Of a stretch of DNA of 64,000 nt, positions 45,207 through 54,029 are shown one piece after another (within the stretch, counting starts at the first letter, position 1; every line of letters begins with the position of its first letter). Position numbers and translations under genes: made by a program. Location: positions 1-64,000 of the forward strand of contig NZ_BJDI01000017.1 of assembly GCF_005405065.1 (NCBI RefSeq), given 5' to 3'. The stretch is from Lactiplantibacillus nangangensis (GTDB lineage: Bacteria > Bacillota > Bacilli > Lactobacillales > Lactobacillaceae). The notes beneath the pieces are model-generated. The model was not told where the DNA came from and did not search any database. It saw only the letters and a program-made list of their open reading frames with translations.

Positions 45207-46678
45207 TGGATAATACGCAAAGTAAAAGTGCGTTTAGTAATTTCATTAACAACAAAATTTTGCCACCGGTGATGAAGTTCGTTAACACCAAACCGGTGAA
45301 AGCTTTACAAGATGGGATGGTTTACGCCTTACCATTTATCATTATTGGGTCAGTCTTCTTGATCTTGTCTAATATTCCAATTCCAGCTGTCGCTGCAGCA
45401 ATGAAGGCTTCTGGCTGGGCTGCTTTCTTCAACCAAGCCTACACCGTTACCTTCGGGATCATGGCGCTCTGGGCCGCTGTTGGGATCGCGTATGTCTATG
45501 TTCGTAACGAAGGCTATGAAGCTTTGCCAGCCGGATTAACTTCCATGGCAACCTTCTTACTCCTTCAAACTTTGAACATCGCCAACCCACTTGTTGGTGC
45601 GATGGGCAAAGCCGGTACCGGGATTACCAACGCCGCTGGTAAAACAGTGATGTCTGGGACTGCCGTTGCTGCCAACATCGACAAATTACCACATGCTTTA
45701 CAAGGTTTCTTAACCTCACCTGTTACCGGTGTTATTAACATTACTTGGCTTGGTGGCCAAGGGATGATTGCCGCAATCCTTTGTGGGATCTTAGTTGGTT
45801 GGGCTTACTCCGCTATGATTCGTAAAGGCTGGAAGATTACCTTACCAGAACAAGTGCCATCAAGTGTTGCTAACCAATTTACTGCTATGATTCCTGCCGG
45901 CGTCATTTTGATCGTCGCAATGTTAATCTACGCCGCTTTCTCTGCTTTTGGGAACACCGACGTTTTGCAATTAATCTACAAATTACTTCAAACACCACTC
46001 CAAGGGTTATCTGATTCCTTTGGTGGTGCGGTCATCATCGCCTTCTTAGTCCCATTCTTCTGGTTCTTCGGGGTCCATGGTGGTTTGATCATGGGTGGTA
46101 TTACTAGTGGGATCTTAATTCCTAACACTTTTGATAACGCCGCTTTATATAAAGCTGGTAAATTGACCATTGCACAAGGTGCTCACGTTGTTACCAACGA
46201 ATTCTACAATAACTTCATTAACTTAACTGGTTCTGGGATTACCTTAGGGTTGGTTGTCTTCACCTTAGTCGCAGCTCACTCAGTTCAATTTAAGACTATT
46301 GGTAAAATTGAATTCGTTCCAGCTCTATTCAACATTAACGAACCATTCCTGTTTGGTTTGCCAATCGTTATGAACCCATTCTTGGCAATTCCATTCTTCT
46401 TGACACCAGTGATCGTTGCGGCTTCCACTTACTTGGTTATCCGCTTCGGGATTGTGCCACCATTAAATGGTTTCGCTGCGCCTTGGACGACACCAGCCAT
46501 TATTTCCGGTTTCTTAATCGGTGGCTGGAAGATGGCCATCTGGCAAACCATCACCTTGTTGATGTCTGTCGGAATCTACTTCCCATTTGCTAAGAAGTAC
46601 GATGCTATCTTGACGAAACAAGAACATGACAAAGCTGTTGCTGAAGCTGCTGCCGGTAACGCCGAAGCTGCTAAGTAA
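45206..46678 (+). CDS. Lactose/cellobiose-family PTS EIIC
   Basis: A 490-aa membrane permease of the Lac-family EIIC group, with about ten hydrophobic segments and the conserved FFGVHGG and NEPFLFGLPIV regions. It takes up cellobiose or related beta-glucosides with a separate EIIB. Start coupled to the upstream 6-phospho-beta-glucosidase. Partner EIIA is not encoded in the operon. Confidence 0.92.
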   Translation: MDNTQSKSAFSNFINNKILPPVMKFVNTKPVKALQDGMVYALPFIIIGSVFLILSNIPIPAVAAAMKASGWAAFFNQAYTVTFGIMALWAAVGIAYVYVRNEGYEALPAGLTSMATFLLLQTLNIANPLVGAMGKAGTGITNAAGKTVMSGTAVAANIDKLPHALQGFLTSPVTGVINITWLGGQGMIAAILCGILVGWAYSAMIRKGWKITLPEQVPSSVANQFTAMIPAGVILIVAMLIYAAFSAFGNTDVLQLIYKLLQTPLQGLSDSFGGAVIIAFLVPFFWFFGVHGGLIMGGITSGILIPNTFDNAALYKAGKLTIAQGAHVVTNEFYNNFINLTGSGITLGLVVFTLVAAHSVQFKTIGKIEFVPALFNINEPFLFGLPIVMNPFLAIPFFLTPVIVAASTYLVIRFGIVPPLNGFAAPWTTPAIISGFLIGGWKMAIWQTITLLMSVGIYFPFAKKYDAILTKQEHDKAVAEAAAGNAEAAK

Positions 46679-46708
46679 CATTTCGGATTTTGAAAGGATT
46701 TAATCATT

Positions 46709-47035
46709 ATGGCTGAAAAAACAATTATGTTGGCTTGCTCAGCCGGCATGTCAACTTCACTCTTAGTTTCCAAAATGCAAGCGGCCGCTAAAGCTGATGG
46801 CGTTGATTATAAGATTTTCGCCACGGCCTCATCTGATATCGATCATCAATTAAATGGTGAAAGCAAACCAGATGTCTTGCTACTTGGACCACAAATTGGC
46901 TACATGGCTAATGACATTAAGAAGAAGACTGATAAAGTTGGTATTCCAATGGCCATGATTAATATGCAAGATTACGGCATGATGAACGGTGAAGCTGTTC
47001 TGACTAATGCTGAAAAACTACTTGGTGACAAGTAA
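46709..47035 (+). CDS. Cellobiose-family PTS EIIB, copy 1
   Basis: A 108-aa soluble EIIB with phospho-cysteine C10 in MLACSAGMSTS. It transfers phosphate to sugar bound by the EIIC encoded 30 bp upstream. GAAAGGA precedes the ATG. It is followed by a terminator, so it closes the main operon. Confidence 0.92.
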   Translation: MAEKTIMLACSAGMSTSLLVSKMQAAAKADGVDYKIFATASSDIDHQLNGESKPDVLLLGPQIGYMANDIKKKTDKVGIPMAMINMQDYGMMNGEAVLTNAEKLLGDK

Positions 47036-47053
47036 CACATAACCAGATTCAAC

Positions 47054-47100
47054 CCAAAGAACGTCCGACAACTATCATTGTTGCCAGACGTTCTTTTTGG
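47054..47100 (+). terminator. Terminator after EIIB copy 1
   Basis: CCAAAGAACGTC pairs with GACGTTCTTTTTGG, with GACAAC/GTTG above, and a T run inside the 3-prime arm. Confidence 0.85.
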
Positions 47101-47207
47101 CTTGAATACAGGTTGCGTCCAACCCGTGTCCACATGGTCCTGACTTTCCATTTGCGCAAAATTATGCTACCGTTATTTATCGATAACCTTATATGGAGGC
47201 CTTTTAA

Positions 47208-47528
47208 ATGACTAAAAAAATCATTATGCTTGCCTGTGCTGGTGGGATGTCCACTTCCTTGCTAGTCACCAAAATGAAGGCAGCCGCCAAAGCCAACGGC
47301 GCTGACTACGACATTTTCGCTACGGCTGCTGCTGAGATTCCTGATCGCCTAACGGGGGATCATCGGCCCGACGTCTTATTACTCGGTCCACAGATCCGTT
47401 ATATTGCCGAAAAAGCGCAAGTCATTGCTGATCAGGCCGGTATTCCAATGACCGTCATCAATATGCATGATTACGGCACCATGAACGGAGTCAATGTCTT
47501 GAAGACGGCGGAAGACTTGTTAGATTAG
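47208..47528 (+). CDS. Cellobiose-family PTS EIIB, copy 2
   Basis: A 106-aa EIIB with phospho-cysteine C10 (MLACAGGMSTS), clearly paralogous to copy 1. GGAGG precedes the ATG. It lies beyond the operon terminator, so may be separately expressed or read through. Its residues around 35-55 differ most from copy 1, hinting at partnership with another EIIC. No EIIA is adjacent. Confidence 0.9.
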   Translation: MTKKIIMLACAGGMSTSLLVTKMKAAAKANGADYDIFATAAAEIPDRLTGDHRPDVLLLGPQIRYIAEKAQVIADQAGIPMTVINMHDYGTMNGVNVLKTAEDLLD

Positions 47529-47542
47529 GATTGCCGCTTCCG

Positions 47543-47710
47543 GTTGTGGTTGCGTACATGCGGGCGAGGGACCGGGCCAAGCCATAGGATCGTCTTGCCC
47601 CTCGCCCGGAAGCCTTGCCTAAACCACAAGTCTCCCAGCCGGTCCGTGGCGTAAGGCCGGAAAATCACCGGTCAAACGCCACCCACACGCCCGATGCACA
47701 CAACCACAAC
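47543..47710 (+). repeat. Family B structured intergenic repeat, copy 2
   Basis: Perfect outer arms GTTGTGGTTG (47543-47552) and CAACCACAAC (47701-47710). Inner pairs CGGGCG/CGCCCG (47561-47566 and 47688-47693), CCGGGC/GCCCGG and GTGGCGT/ACGCCAC (47646-47652 and 47676-47682). Shares about 170 bp of architecture and several identical blocks with copy 1 at 1842-2005. Confidence 0.78.
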
Positions 47711-47834
47711 CCCCAGCTAGTCAACTATTTTAAATGGTTAGTCAGCTATTTTAGTGGAATGATAAGTCACATACGGCCATTCTAGACGTAACGAACATCA
47801 GTATTGCTGGATTCAAAATAATTTTGGTATTTTT

Positions 47835-47890
47835 CAAAAAGAACAGGTAGGCCATCACTCATTTTGAGCGTCATGGCCTACCTGTTTTTT
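47835..47890. terminator. Bidirectional terminator
   Basis: AACAGGTAGGCCAT pairs perfectly with ATGGCCTACCTGTT, with CTCA/TGAG above it. T runs follow on both strands; it serves the minus-strand gene ending at 47943. Confidence 0.9.
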
Positions 47891-47942
47891 GACTTATTTT
47901 TATCGCTATGACAGTTGTCTAAAACTCACCCAAAGGTAACCG

Positions 47943-49460
47943 TTAGTCCGTTAAGAGCATCTTCAACTGTGCTAAAGCAGCTTGGTGATCACCAACACTG
48001 TGCTTTGCAATGTAGTAATACGCCAACGTTTCTTGCGTTAAGGCCTGTTTGGGTGCCGATAGCTGATAAGCTTGATCAAACCGCTGGATAAACGTCGTCA
48101 TATCTGGACTGGCTGCTAATTCACGGTGACAAAATTCACGCAACTCCGACCGTTTGAGTCGTGTCCGCGCAATACCGGTCAATTGTGGTCGCTCAGCTAA
48201 GCGCTTGGTCAGCTGTTTTAATAGCTCCGGCTCAGCGTGGCCCTTTAACCACGCCTCAATCGTGGCCGGCGTCGTTAGTTGTGCCGCTTGTTGAAACCAC
48301 GCTAACGTTAACTTGGCCGCCCAACGCGTCCCTAATAACCGTTGCCAGTCGGCCAATTGATCGGCACTGTGATGATAGTTCCAACCCCAACAACTGTTGT
48401 AAACATCATCATAGAAACGGGTCGTCTGTCGCTGATCGAGCTGGCGCGTCAATTGATTTAAATCAGTAACAAATTTCCGGTCAAGCATGGCTAAACGTCG
48501 AACTTGAATTTGGCCCGTTTGCGCATATTCAATCACCATCAAGCTAAACTGGTAAGAATTGACTAGTGGTCGCTTCAAGCTAGGCGCTTTCACTTGATCA
48601 AACGTCTGCTTAGCCACTACTCGCGTTGGGCGCTGGACAATGATGCCCGCGAGTTGCCGCAAATATTGCCGATACGCTTGACTCTGCCGTAAATCCTGTT
48701 CATCCGCCTGAGCCACTTGCTGGGCCGTTGCGCGAGCGTGTTGTTGCGCCACAATGACTTTCTCAGCCTCAGCCACTTCCTCAGCCTTAATCGTGTCAGC
48801 TTCTAGTTGTACCAAGTCGTCATAGGTCTTCAACGTTGGCTTTAAAGCTGTCAGTGGTAAAATCTTCGTGCGATGTTTTAAATAAGTCGTCACCGTTTGG
48901 CTCGTAGTTTGCCGAACAGCTCTTGCCTGTGCTTGATGTGTTTCAGGCAGCTTCGGTAGCCAAGGTTGCTTGAACATAATCGCTGGCACCACCGGCACTT
49001 GCGCGGTCAAATCCTGATATTGTGCGACGGCGTAAAAGTTATCTTCCGTCGTAATGACCATCAAATAACGCGTTTCAGCGTTCATAAATTTCTTAACACA
49101 TTCGGAACCGACGATTAATTCGCGCTGATCATGCTTATTTTGCACGTGATATTCATAGCGCACCGGCTTATGGCATAGTTCACAATGCTGCCATTGGCGC
49201 CGATTATTGCTCGGGTTAATCACATAGGGCAAACTTGCCAACAGCTGCCACTCGTGGCTACAAGCAGTCAACCAAGCCGCATGATCGTGCATGATGAGAT
49301 TGCGGACCGTATCTAATAAGAAGTCACTATCCACTTTGACCGTCACGTGCTCACGCAATAACCCGCTGATCTGCTGCAAAGTCGTGCTCCGCCGGGCTTG
49401 TTCGCTCAGTCGAAAAAAACGATTTTCCGCAGGCGTAATTAAAGTTGTGATTGCAGGCAT
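47943..49460 (-). CDS. Hypothetical zinc-ribbon protein with helical core
   Basis: A 505-aa protein of unknown function. A metal-site cluster is visible at C93-x2-C96 and GSEC (C121), with H97, H105 and H110 between. Residues about 225-275 are Ala/Glu/Gln-rich and predicted coiled-coil. The rest is Gln- and Leu-rich and helical. ATG at 49460 follows AAAGGGG; upstream frame begins at a poor TTG. No signal or membrane segment. It is a single-gene unit with its own terminator. The CxxC...GSxC pattern resembles zinc-binding segments in phage or plasmid proteins; I do not assign a role. Confidence 0.72.
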   Translation of the reverse strand: MPAITTLITPAENRFFRLSEQARRSTTLQQISGLLREHVTVKVDSDFLLDTVRNLIMHDHAAWLTACSHEWQLLASLPYVINPSNNRRQWQHCELCHKPVRYEYHVQNKHDQRELIVGSECVKKFMNAETRYLMVITTEDNFYAVAQYQDLTAQVPVVPAIMFKQPWLPKLPETHQAQARAVRQTTSQTVTTYLKHRTKILPLTALKPTLKTYDDLVQLEADTIKAEEVAEAEKVIVAQQHARATAQQVAQADEQDLRQSQAYRQYLRQLAGIIVQRPTRVVAKQTFDQVKAPSLKRPLVNSYQFSLMVIEYAQTGQIQVRRLAMLDRKFVTDLNQLTRQLDQRQTTRFYDDVYNSCWGWNYHHSADQLADWQRLLGTRWAAKLTLAWFQQAAQLTTPATIEAWLKGHAEPELLKQLTKRLAERPQLTGIARTRLKRSELREFCHRELAASPDMTTFIQRFDQAYQLSAPKQALTQETLAYYYIAKHSVGDHQAALAQLKMLLTD

Positions 49461-49674
49461 CTGGCCCACCCCTTTCAAAAAAATCCTTTATTAGCATAGC
49501 ATAATCACCGGTATTTCTTGACTTGTACGTTTCAATTTTATCAAGGTGTAATGTATAGTCCTGAAAAGCACGAGTTTATACATGGCCACAATTAACGTCA
49601 AATAGCAACTTCAAAATTCGGTATAAAGTCGTTAATTATAATAACTACGCCAACCTGATATTTTAAAACAATTA

Positions 49675-49701
49675 TTGATAATAATATTGTAAAAATATAA
49701 T
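49675..49701 (+). promoter_or_regulatory. Putative promoter of the Lys/Ala-rich surface protein
   Basis: TTGATA (49675-49680) and TATAAT (49696-49701) with a 15-bp spacer in an AT-rich region. The spacer is short, so this is moderate support. The remainder of 49461-49758 shows nothing else. Confidence 0.5.
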
Positions 49702-49758
49702 TAAGGCACTAGACTGTCCCTGTAACAAAGAAAGAGTTATCCAAGGGGGATTCTAGAT

Positions 49759-50646
49759 ATGAAAAAAATTAAAACTTTACTTGCAACCGTTGCTTTAGCT
49801 TTACCCATGGCAGTTACACCGCTGGCACCAGCCGCAACTTTAATTGCCAACGCTTCAACGACTAAAGCCGCTAAAGGAACAACTTACACGCTAGTTAAAG
49901 CCCCAACTTTAAAAAAGACCAATTATCACGTCACCAAGTCAGGTTTGACGCTCGAAAAGGCCGTTTTCGGCGCCGATAAGTCGACGGCCACCTTGACCCC
50001 AACTAAGACGAAATTAGCCGCTAAAACCACGTATACGACCACTAAGGCCATCGAGCTTTCCACTGGTAAGAAAGGCGCTAAACCGACGACTTACTACTTG
50101 CTCAAAACGAGTAAGGGCACCACACTTGGCTGGGTCAAAGGAACTAGTTTAGCCGCTGGGGCTTATGCGACACCTAAAACAAAAGCAGCCGCTAAATCAA
50201 CTAAAAAGGTTGCTAAAAAGGCAACTACTCCAGCTAAAGCCAAGAAAGCGACCGCTAAAAAAGCACCGGCCAAGACTAAAAAAGTTGCCACTAAGAAAGC
50301 AACTAAAAAGGTGACTACTAAGAAAGTCACCAAAAAGATCGCACCCAAGAAAGCAACCGTAAAGAAGACCACGGCTAAGGCCACAACTTTACAGTTGACT
50401 AAAGAAGCCACAGCAACTAAAAAAGGCCTTACCGCAGTCAAAGCAGCCACCTACTACAAGGCAGCCTTCGCCGCTGACCGCCCAACTGTTACCCTAACTA
50501 AAGCCGGCAGCCTCAAAGCTGGTAAGACTTACCATGTAACTAAAGCATTCTACGCTAAGACCAGTCCTAAAGCCGCTGCCCATGAATACGTCTTCTTAAC
50601 TGGCGCCGGCTGGACTGCCACCGCTGGTTTAAAAACCGCTAAATAG
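49759..50646 (+). CDS. Secreted Lys/Ala/Thr-rich cell-surface protein
   Basis: A 295-aa secreted protein. Signal peptide at about 1-32 (MKKIKTLLATVALALPMAV, cleavage near ANAST). Two similar SH3-like modules, one before and one after a very basic low-complexity linker (about 134-213) rich in AKK, TKK and PAK repeats resembling histone H1 tails. No LPxTG anchor. The linker would bind teichoic acids or other polyanions; modules (GTTLGWVKG and GAGWTATAGL) recall GW-type wall-binding repeats. Strong AAGGGGG site and terminator; monocistronic. Function inferred only as wall-associated. Confidence 0.82.
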   Translation: MKKIKTLLATVALALPMAVTPLAPAATLIANASTTKAAKGTTYTLVKAPTLKKTNYHVTKSGLTLEKAVFGADKSTATLTPTKTKLAAKTTYTTTKAIELSTGKKGAKPTTYYLLKTSKGTTLGWVKGTSLAAGAYATPKTKAAAKSTKKVAKKATTPAKAKKATAKKAPAKTKKVATKKATKKVTTKKVTKKIAPKKATVKKTTAKATTLQLTKEATATKKGLTAVKAATYYKAAFAADRPTVTLTKAGSLKAGKTYHVTKAFYAKTSPKAAAHEYVFLTGAGWTATAGLKTAK

Positions 50647-50673
50647 GCTCTTTTAATCTTGATCGGCATAAGT

Positions 50674-50713
50674 AAAACGACCCCGTTTATTAGCAACGGG
50701 GTCGTTTTATAGC
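50674..50713 (+). terminator. Terminator after the surface protein gene
   Basis: AAAACGACCCCGT pairs with ACGGGGTCGTTTT around a short loop. Confidence 0.92.
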
Positions 50714-50897
50714 GGTTATACTTTAATAAAACAACTTTTTATTAACCCACCAAATCATTATAATACTGAAATACTCGAAGAGCTTTAACCGAAATCAACA
50801 AGCATATTGAAACCATAAAATAAGTTATTATGTTTATATAAAAGTACCAATATACGATTAAAAAAATTAGTAATGTGATATAACTAACAAAGTCAAG

Positions 50898-50918
50898 AAA
50901 AAGCGCTTACACTATGAT
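50898..50918 (+). promoter_or_regulatory. Promoter with cre-like site for the papain-like protein
   Basis: A cre-like AAAAAGCGCTTACA (50898-50911) directly precedes a -10 element TATGAT (50913-50918). No good -35 is seen. The AT-rich gap 50714-50967 otherwise shows nothing. Confidence 0.55.
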
Positions 50919-50967
50919 AGAATTAATTTGTGAGGGATTATAAAAACATTTCAGGGGGGAAACACAA

Positions 50968-51819
50968 ATGACTATACATTATCATCGCACACTAGTTTAT
51001 GCCACAAGTTTGATGGCGTTTTTTTTAGCTATCTTTTTTGTTGATGCGAGTGCAAATTCAATAACGGAGGAGAATATCGATAGCGCCTATGAACAAGGAA
51101 TCTTATCCGGGAAGATAAATCCAAGCACATATAGTAAAAGCGCTTTTCAATACACGTATGAACAAGGATTAGGTCTATATACACAACAAAGAGATAGTCT
51201 GGTTAACATCAGTTATGATGATTGGTTGAACAATGTCAACTATGGCGCTATGCCAGATGGATCAGGGGTTGATCCTAATTCGGTCAAAATTGAGCCACGA
51301 TCTGCTACCGGAAACATCGAAAGATTTGTAAAAGATATTCGTAAAGGAGATATTATAATCGTAAATAGTGCTGGATTTGGGCATGCTGCGATTGCCACCA
51401 CTAACAATTGGATTATAGAAATGAGTGGTGGTGGGAATATTATTAATTGGACTAAAACTGGTATCCCCGATAACAATCATCAATTTAGGACTCGAGATTG
51501 GGCAAAGAACCACATCAAAAATTGGATAGAAATCTGGCGTCCACGCAATGGTATCGGAAGCAGCGCGGCAACATATGCTGACGCTACATTTTGGAGCAGT
51601 ACTCATGGTACCAAGAAGAATAGGCATATCACTTATGGAATTGTTGCTGGGCCACGAACCACGAATCCAAATTATTGTTCTAAGATGGTTTGGCAATCAT
51701 TTTGGTTTGGAACTGGCAATAAAAACGTTGCAACAGGGACACCTGCATTTATCACACCAAAAGCTCTTCCAACATACTTTTATAAATCTTATGCTCCTTA
51801 CAAGGTTGGAAGGTACTAA
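50968..51819 (+). CDS. Secreted permuted papain-like (YiiX/NlpC-P60-like) enzyme
   Basis: A 283-aa secreted protein with an N-terminal hydrophobic signal (about 8-27). The catalytic order is that of circularly permuted papain-fold amidases: a GDIIIVNSAGFGHAAIAT segment carrying the His, and a C-terminal NYCSKMVWQSFW segment carrying the Cys. Such proteins cleave peptide, amide or lipid bonds in the cell envelope. AGGGGGG site. AT-rich codon usage compared with neighbours. Followed 2 bp later by a membrane protein gene. Activity and target unknown. Confidence 0.78.
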   Translation: MTIHYHRTLVYATSLMAFFLAIFFVDASANSITEENIDSAYEQGILSGKINPSTYSKSAFQYTYEQGLGLYTQQRDSLVNISYDDWLNNVNYGAMPDGSGVDPNSVKIEPRSATGNIERFVKDIRKGDIIIVNSAGFGHAAIATTNNWIIEMSGGGNIINWTKTGIPDNNHQFRTRDWAKNHIKNWIEIWRPRNGIGSSAATYADATFWSSTHGTKKNRHITYGIVAGPRTTNPNYCSKMVWQSFWFGTGNKNVATGTPAFITPKALPTYFYKSYAPYKVGRY

Positions 51820-51821
51820 TC

Positions 51822-52307
51822 ATGAGAGTCATCATCCGACGGCATAAATTAATCAGCATATCAGTTATTATCGCTTTGTTACTTGTCGGAGCTATTTCTG
51901 GGATCTGGGCAACTAGTGCCTATAAACGCTATCAAGCCCAGCGAGTCATGGAAAAAGTTTTAAAGCAACAAGGTTATCCCGCTGACACTCGTTATGAACG
52001 TGTTAGTTTCAAGTTAACTGGCAATGAATTATTCAGTGGTGTTGGCTACTATGAATATGGCTTTTCTAATCAAAAGACATTGACCGTAAGCCATAAGTAT
52101 TTTAACTATTTACACAAAACCAGCAACCACCTAACCGTCAAGAACTCGCCAATTATTTATCGCGTGGCCGTTTTTCCACCAACTGCTAAAGTGAACAAGT
52201 GGACGGCCAGATTATATCTGGATTCAATAGACAGTCCAAATGGTATTGATCACTATATCGAAAAATTGAATGCTTCTTCTGATCAGGAAATTCAATCGAT
52301 TCGTTGA
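51822..52307 (+). CDS. Membrane-anchored hypothetical protein
   Basis: A 161-aa protein with a basic N-terminus and one membrane segment at about 11-31, the rest predicted outside. No recognised domain. It starts 2 bp after the papain-like enzyme gene and no other partner exists, so the two are very likely co-expressed and may act together, for instance as enzyme with anchor, inhibitor or immunity partner. That role is speculation. Confidence 0.72.
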   Translation: MRVIIRRHKLISISVIIALLLVGAISGIWATSAYKRYQAQRVMEKVLKQQGYPADTRYERVSFKLTGNELFSGVGYYEYGFSNQKTLTVSHKYFNYLHKTSNHLTVKNSPIIYRVAVFPPTAKVNKWTARLYLDSIDSPNGIDHYIEKLNASSDQEIQSIR

Positions 52308-52394
52308 TCTCAGTCACCAAAATTTATAGATTCAAGTTAATTATGATGCCATTTTCCCTCACCTATCAAATCATTTTACAAAATAGTACCAAAG

Positions 52395-52663
52395 ACATAC
52401 TAAGATTAGCTTCGTAAGATCAAACGGTCTTACGGAGCTTTTTTGAGTTACAGTGAAGATGAAGCTAAAGTCGCACATAGACTCTTGGATTTCGAATCCG
52501 TAATATAAAACGATTTCCGTTATTTTCATTTCTAATTCAGTTCTAAGTATGTTGTTCTTCGAGACCGTGTTTAGGAAATTAGATTCGAGAAAATGAAAAT
52601 TACGCTTGCCTGTATTTAGGAGGTTATAATTTGAATCAAATCGATGTTATTGGTATTGATGTT
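52395..52663 (+). repeat. Left inverted copy of IS110 leader
   Basis: A 269-bp sequence that is nearly identical to the reverse complement of 53992-54258 (two substitutions and one 2-nt indel seen by eye). It contains a terminator, about 180 nt of non-coding sequence, AGGAGG and the first codons of an IS110-type transposase (TTGAATCAAATCGATG), after which homology stops. Confidence 0.9.
52408..52444 (+). terminator. Terminator within the left repeat
   Basis: CGTAAGA pairs with TCTTACG within AGCT..AGCT, followed by TTTTTT. It would end transcription of the 51822-52307 gene. Confidence 0.85.
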
Positions 52664-52690
52664 CCTACCTCCAGTCAAGGGTCAATCGCC

Positions 52691-52808
52691 AAGAATTTGA
52701 ACTGGTGGCAATGTTGATTTTGAACTTGGCATTGGGGTTTAGTTTTTATAAACGGTTACCTTATTTCAGGGTGCAACTGTTAGAATGTAAACATAAGATA
52801 GTGATATC
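52691..52808 (+). pseudogene. Possible transposase tail fragment
   Basis: An open stretch reading EFELVAMLILNLALGFSF then YKRLPYFRVQLLE. It has no start and looks like the end of a foreign reading frame joined to the truncated IS110 leader. I cannot name the family. Confidence 0.3.
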
Positions 52809-54022
52809 TTATTGGACCTCGAGTCCGTGGTATGAGTAATCATACTTTTGGTTAGCTTTCACCATGGTTAAAAGACATTTGAGCGTCTTATTCATGCAGG
52901 CTACCCGTGCGACCTTATCCGGTTTTGGATGAGGTCCTTTTTTTAATCGGTAATAATAGTTAACAATGTGATTGGGCGCAGCCGCTTGTTGTTTGATCAT
53001 ACTGTCTACCACAACATAACGAACAGCTCGTGCTTTGGCATCACCCCGCTTATTGATATGGTCTTGACGAGTATATGTGCCGGATTGATAACGATTGAGG
53101 TCTACGCCTACATACGCGTTCAGCTTACGATTATTAGTAAATCGCCGCATGTCACCGACTTCACCAATCCGTTCGGAAGCAGACAATGGACCAATTCCAG
53201 GCATACTGGTCATCACATCGAATTCAGGCAAAACTTTAGCTTCAGCCACCAATTGTTTGTTAGTTTTTTCGGCTTGGACTGTCAGCTCATATAATAACTT
53301 TGCGTAGTAACGAACTTCATTCACTTGGATACTGTCAGCATTGTATGCTGGATAGCTGATATGTGCATAGTGTATTAACTCTTTAGCGCGTCGCAGTGCT
53401 TTGACATTTGAGATTTTTTTGTGGTGCTTTTCAACAGAATATTCTTAATCTTTGTCTGAGAAAGCCCAATGACTAAATCAGGATGTGGAAATAGGCCAAC
53501 AACGTTGAGTGCAAGTTTAGAGAGCCGATTAGAGAATAGGTGTTTTAACTCAGGGAAGGTTTGTTGGAGAACCGCATGAAGTAATGTACGCTGGTATTTG
53601 ATATTCTTCTGTATGTGTAAATAAAAACGGGTTAACTCACGAATTCGTTGATAAGTCATCAGTAAATTGATGAGAATGTGATTGTGGGTATTGAATACCG
53701 TACTGGGCAATCTTTTTGGCATCAGTACGATCTGTTTTTAATCGTCTCAGGGTACTGATTTGAAAGTGTAAGCTTAGTGGATTCAATTCCACGTAAGCTA
53801 GTTGATTAGCCTCACAAAAGGCTTTGACGGGCCGTGAGTAGACACCAGTTGATTCAAAATAAATTACAAGACTAGTTTAACGAGGAAACAGTATCATGTA
53901 ATGTACAAAATCCTGTTTGTGTGTGAGAAGATACAAAATTACGAATACATTTGTCGTCGTGAGAAGCGGCACAGTGACTTTTTCCCATCGAAACATCAAT
54001 CAATAACATCAATTTGATTCAA
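52809..54022 (-). pseudogene. IS110-family transposase (decayed)
   Basis: Fragments of an IS110-type DEDD transposase in at least four frames. N-terminal: IDVSMGKSH, VIYFESTGVYSRPV and LKTDRTDAKKIA (the D, E and D residues of the RuvC-like domain). C-terminal: MPGIGPLSASERIGEVGD, then YVGVDLNRYQSG with the Ser of the Tnp domain and a KRGDAKARAVRYV segment. The start TTG (54022) follows AGGAGG by 7 nt, but a 2-nt deletion relative to the left copy shifts the frame by codon 8, and further stops and shifts occur near 53880, 53700 and 53400. It cannot make a full protein. Confidence 0.9.
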
Positions 54023-54029
54023 ATTATAA

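Larger units (their letters stand above)
47529..47942. other. Gap with family B repeat and terminator
   Basis: This 414-bp gap contains one family B structured repeat (47543-47710) and a bidirectional terminator (47835-47890). No gene is supported. Confidence 0.75.

Noticed and set aside
48161-48469. Plus-strand frame of 102 codons opposite the zinc-site protein
   Set aside because: Shadow frame without ribosome site.
50163-50450. Antisense open frame of 95 codons in the Lys/Ala-rich surface gene
   Set aside because: An artefact of the AAG/GCT repeat; the hydrophobic product is just the complement of low-complexity codons.
52623-52710. Start of a working second IS110 transposase
   Set aside because: Similarity to the transposase ends after about eleven codons and a stop follows within 30 codons.
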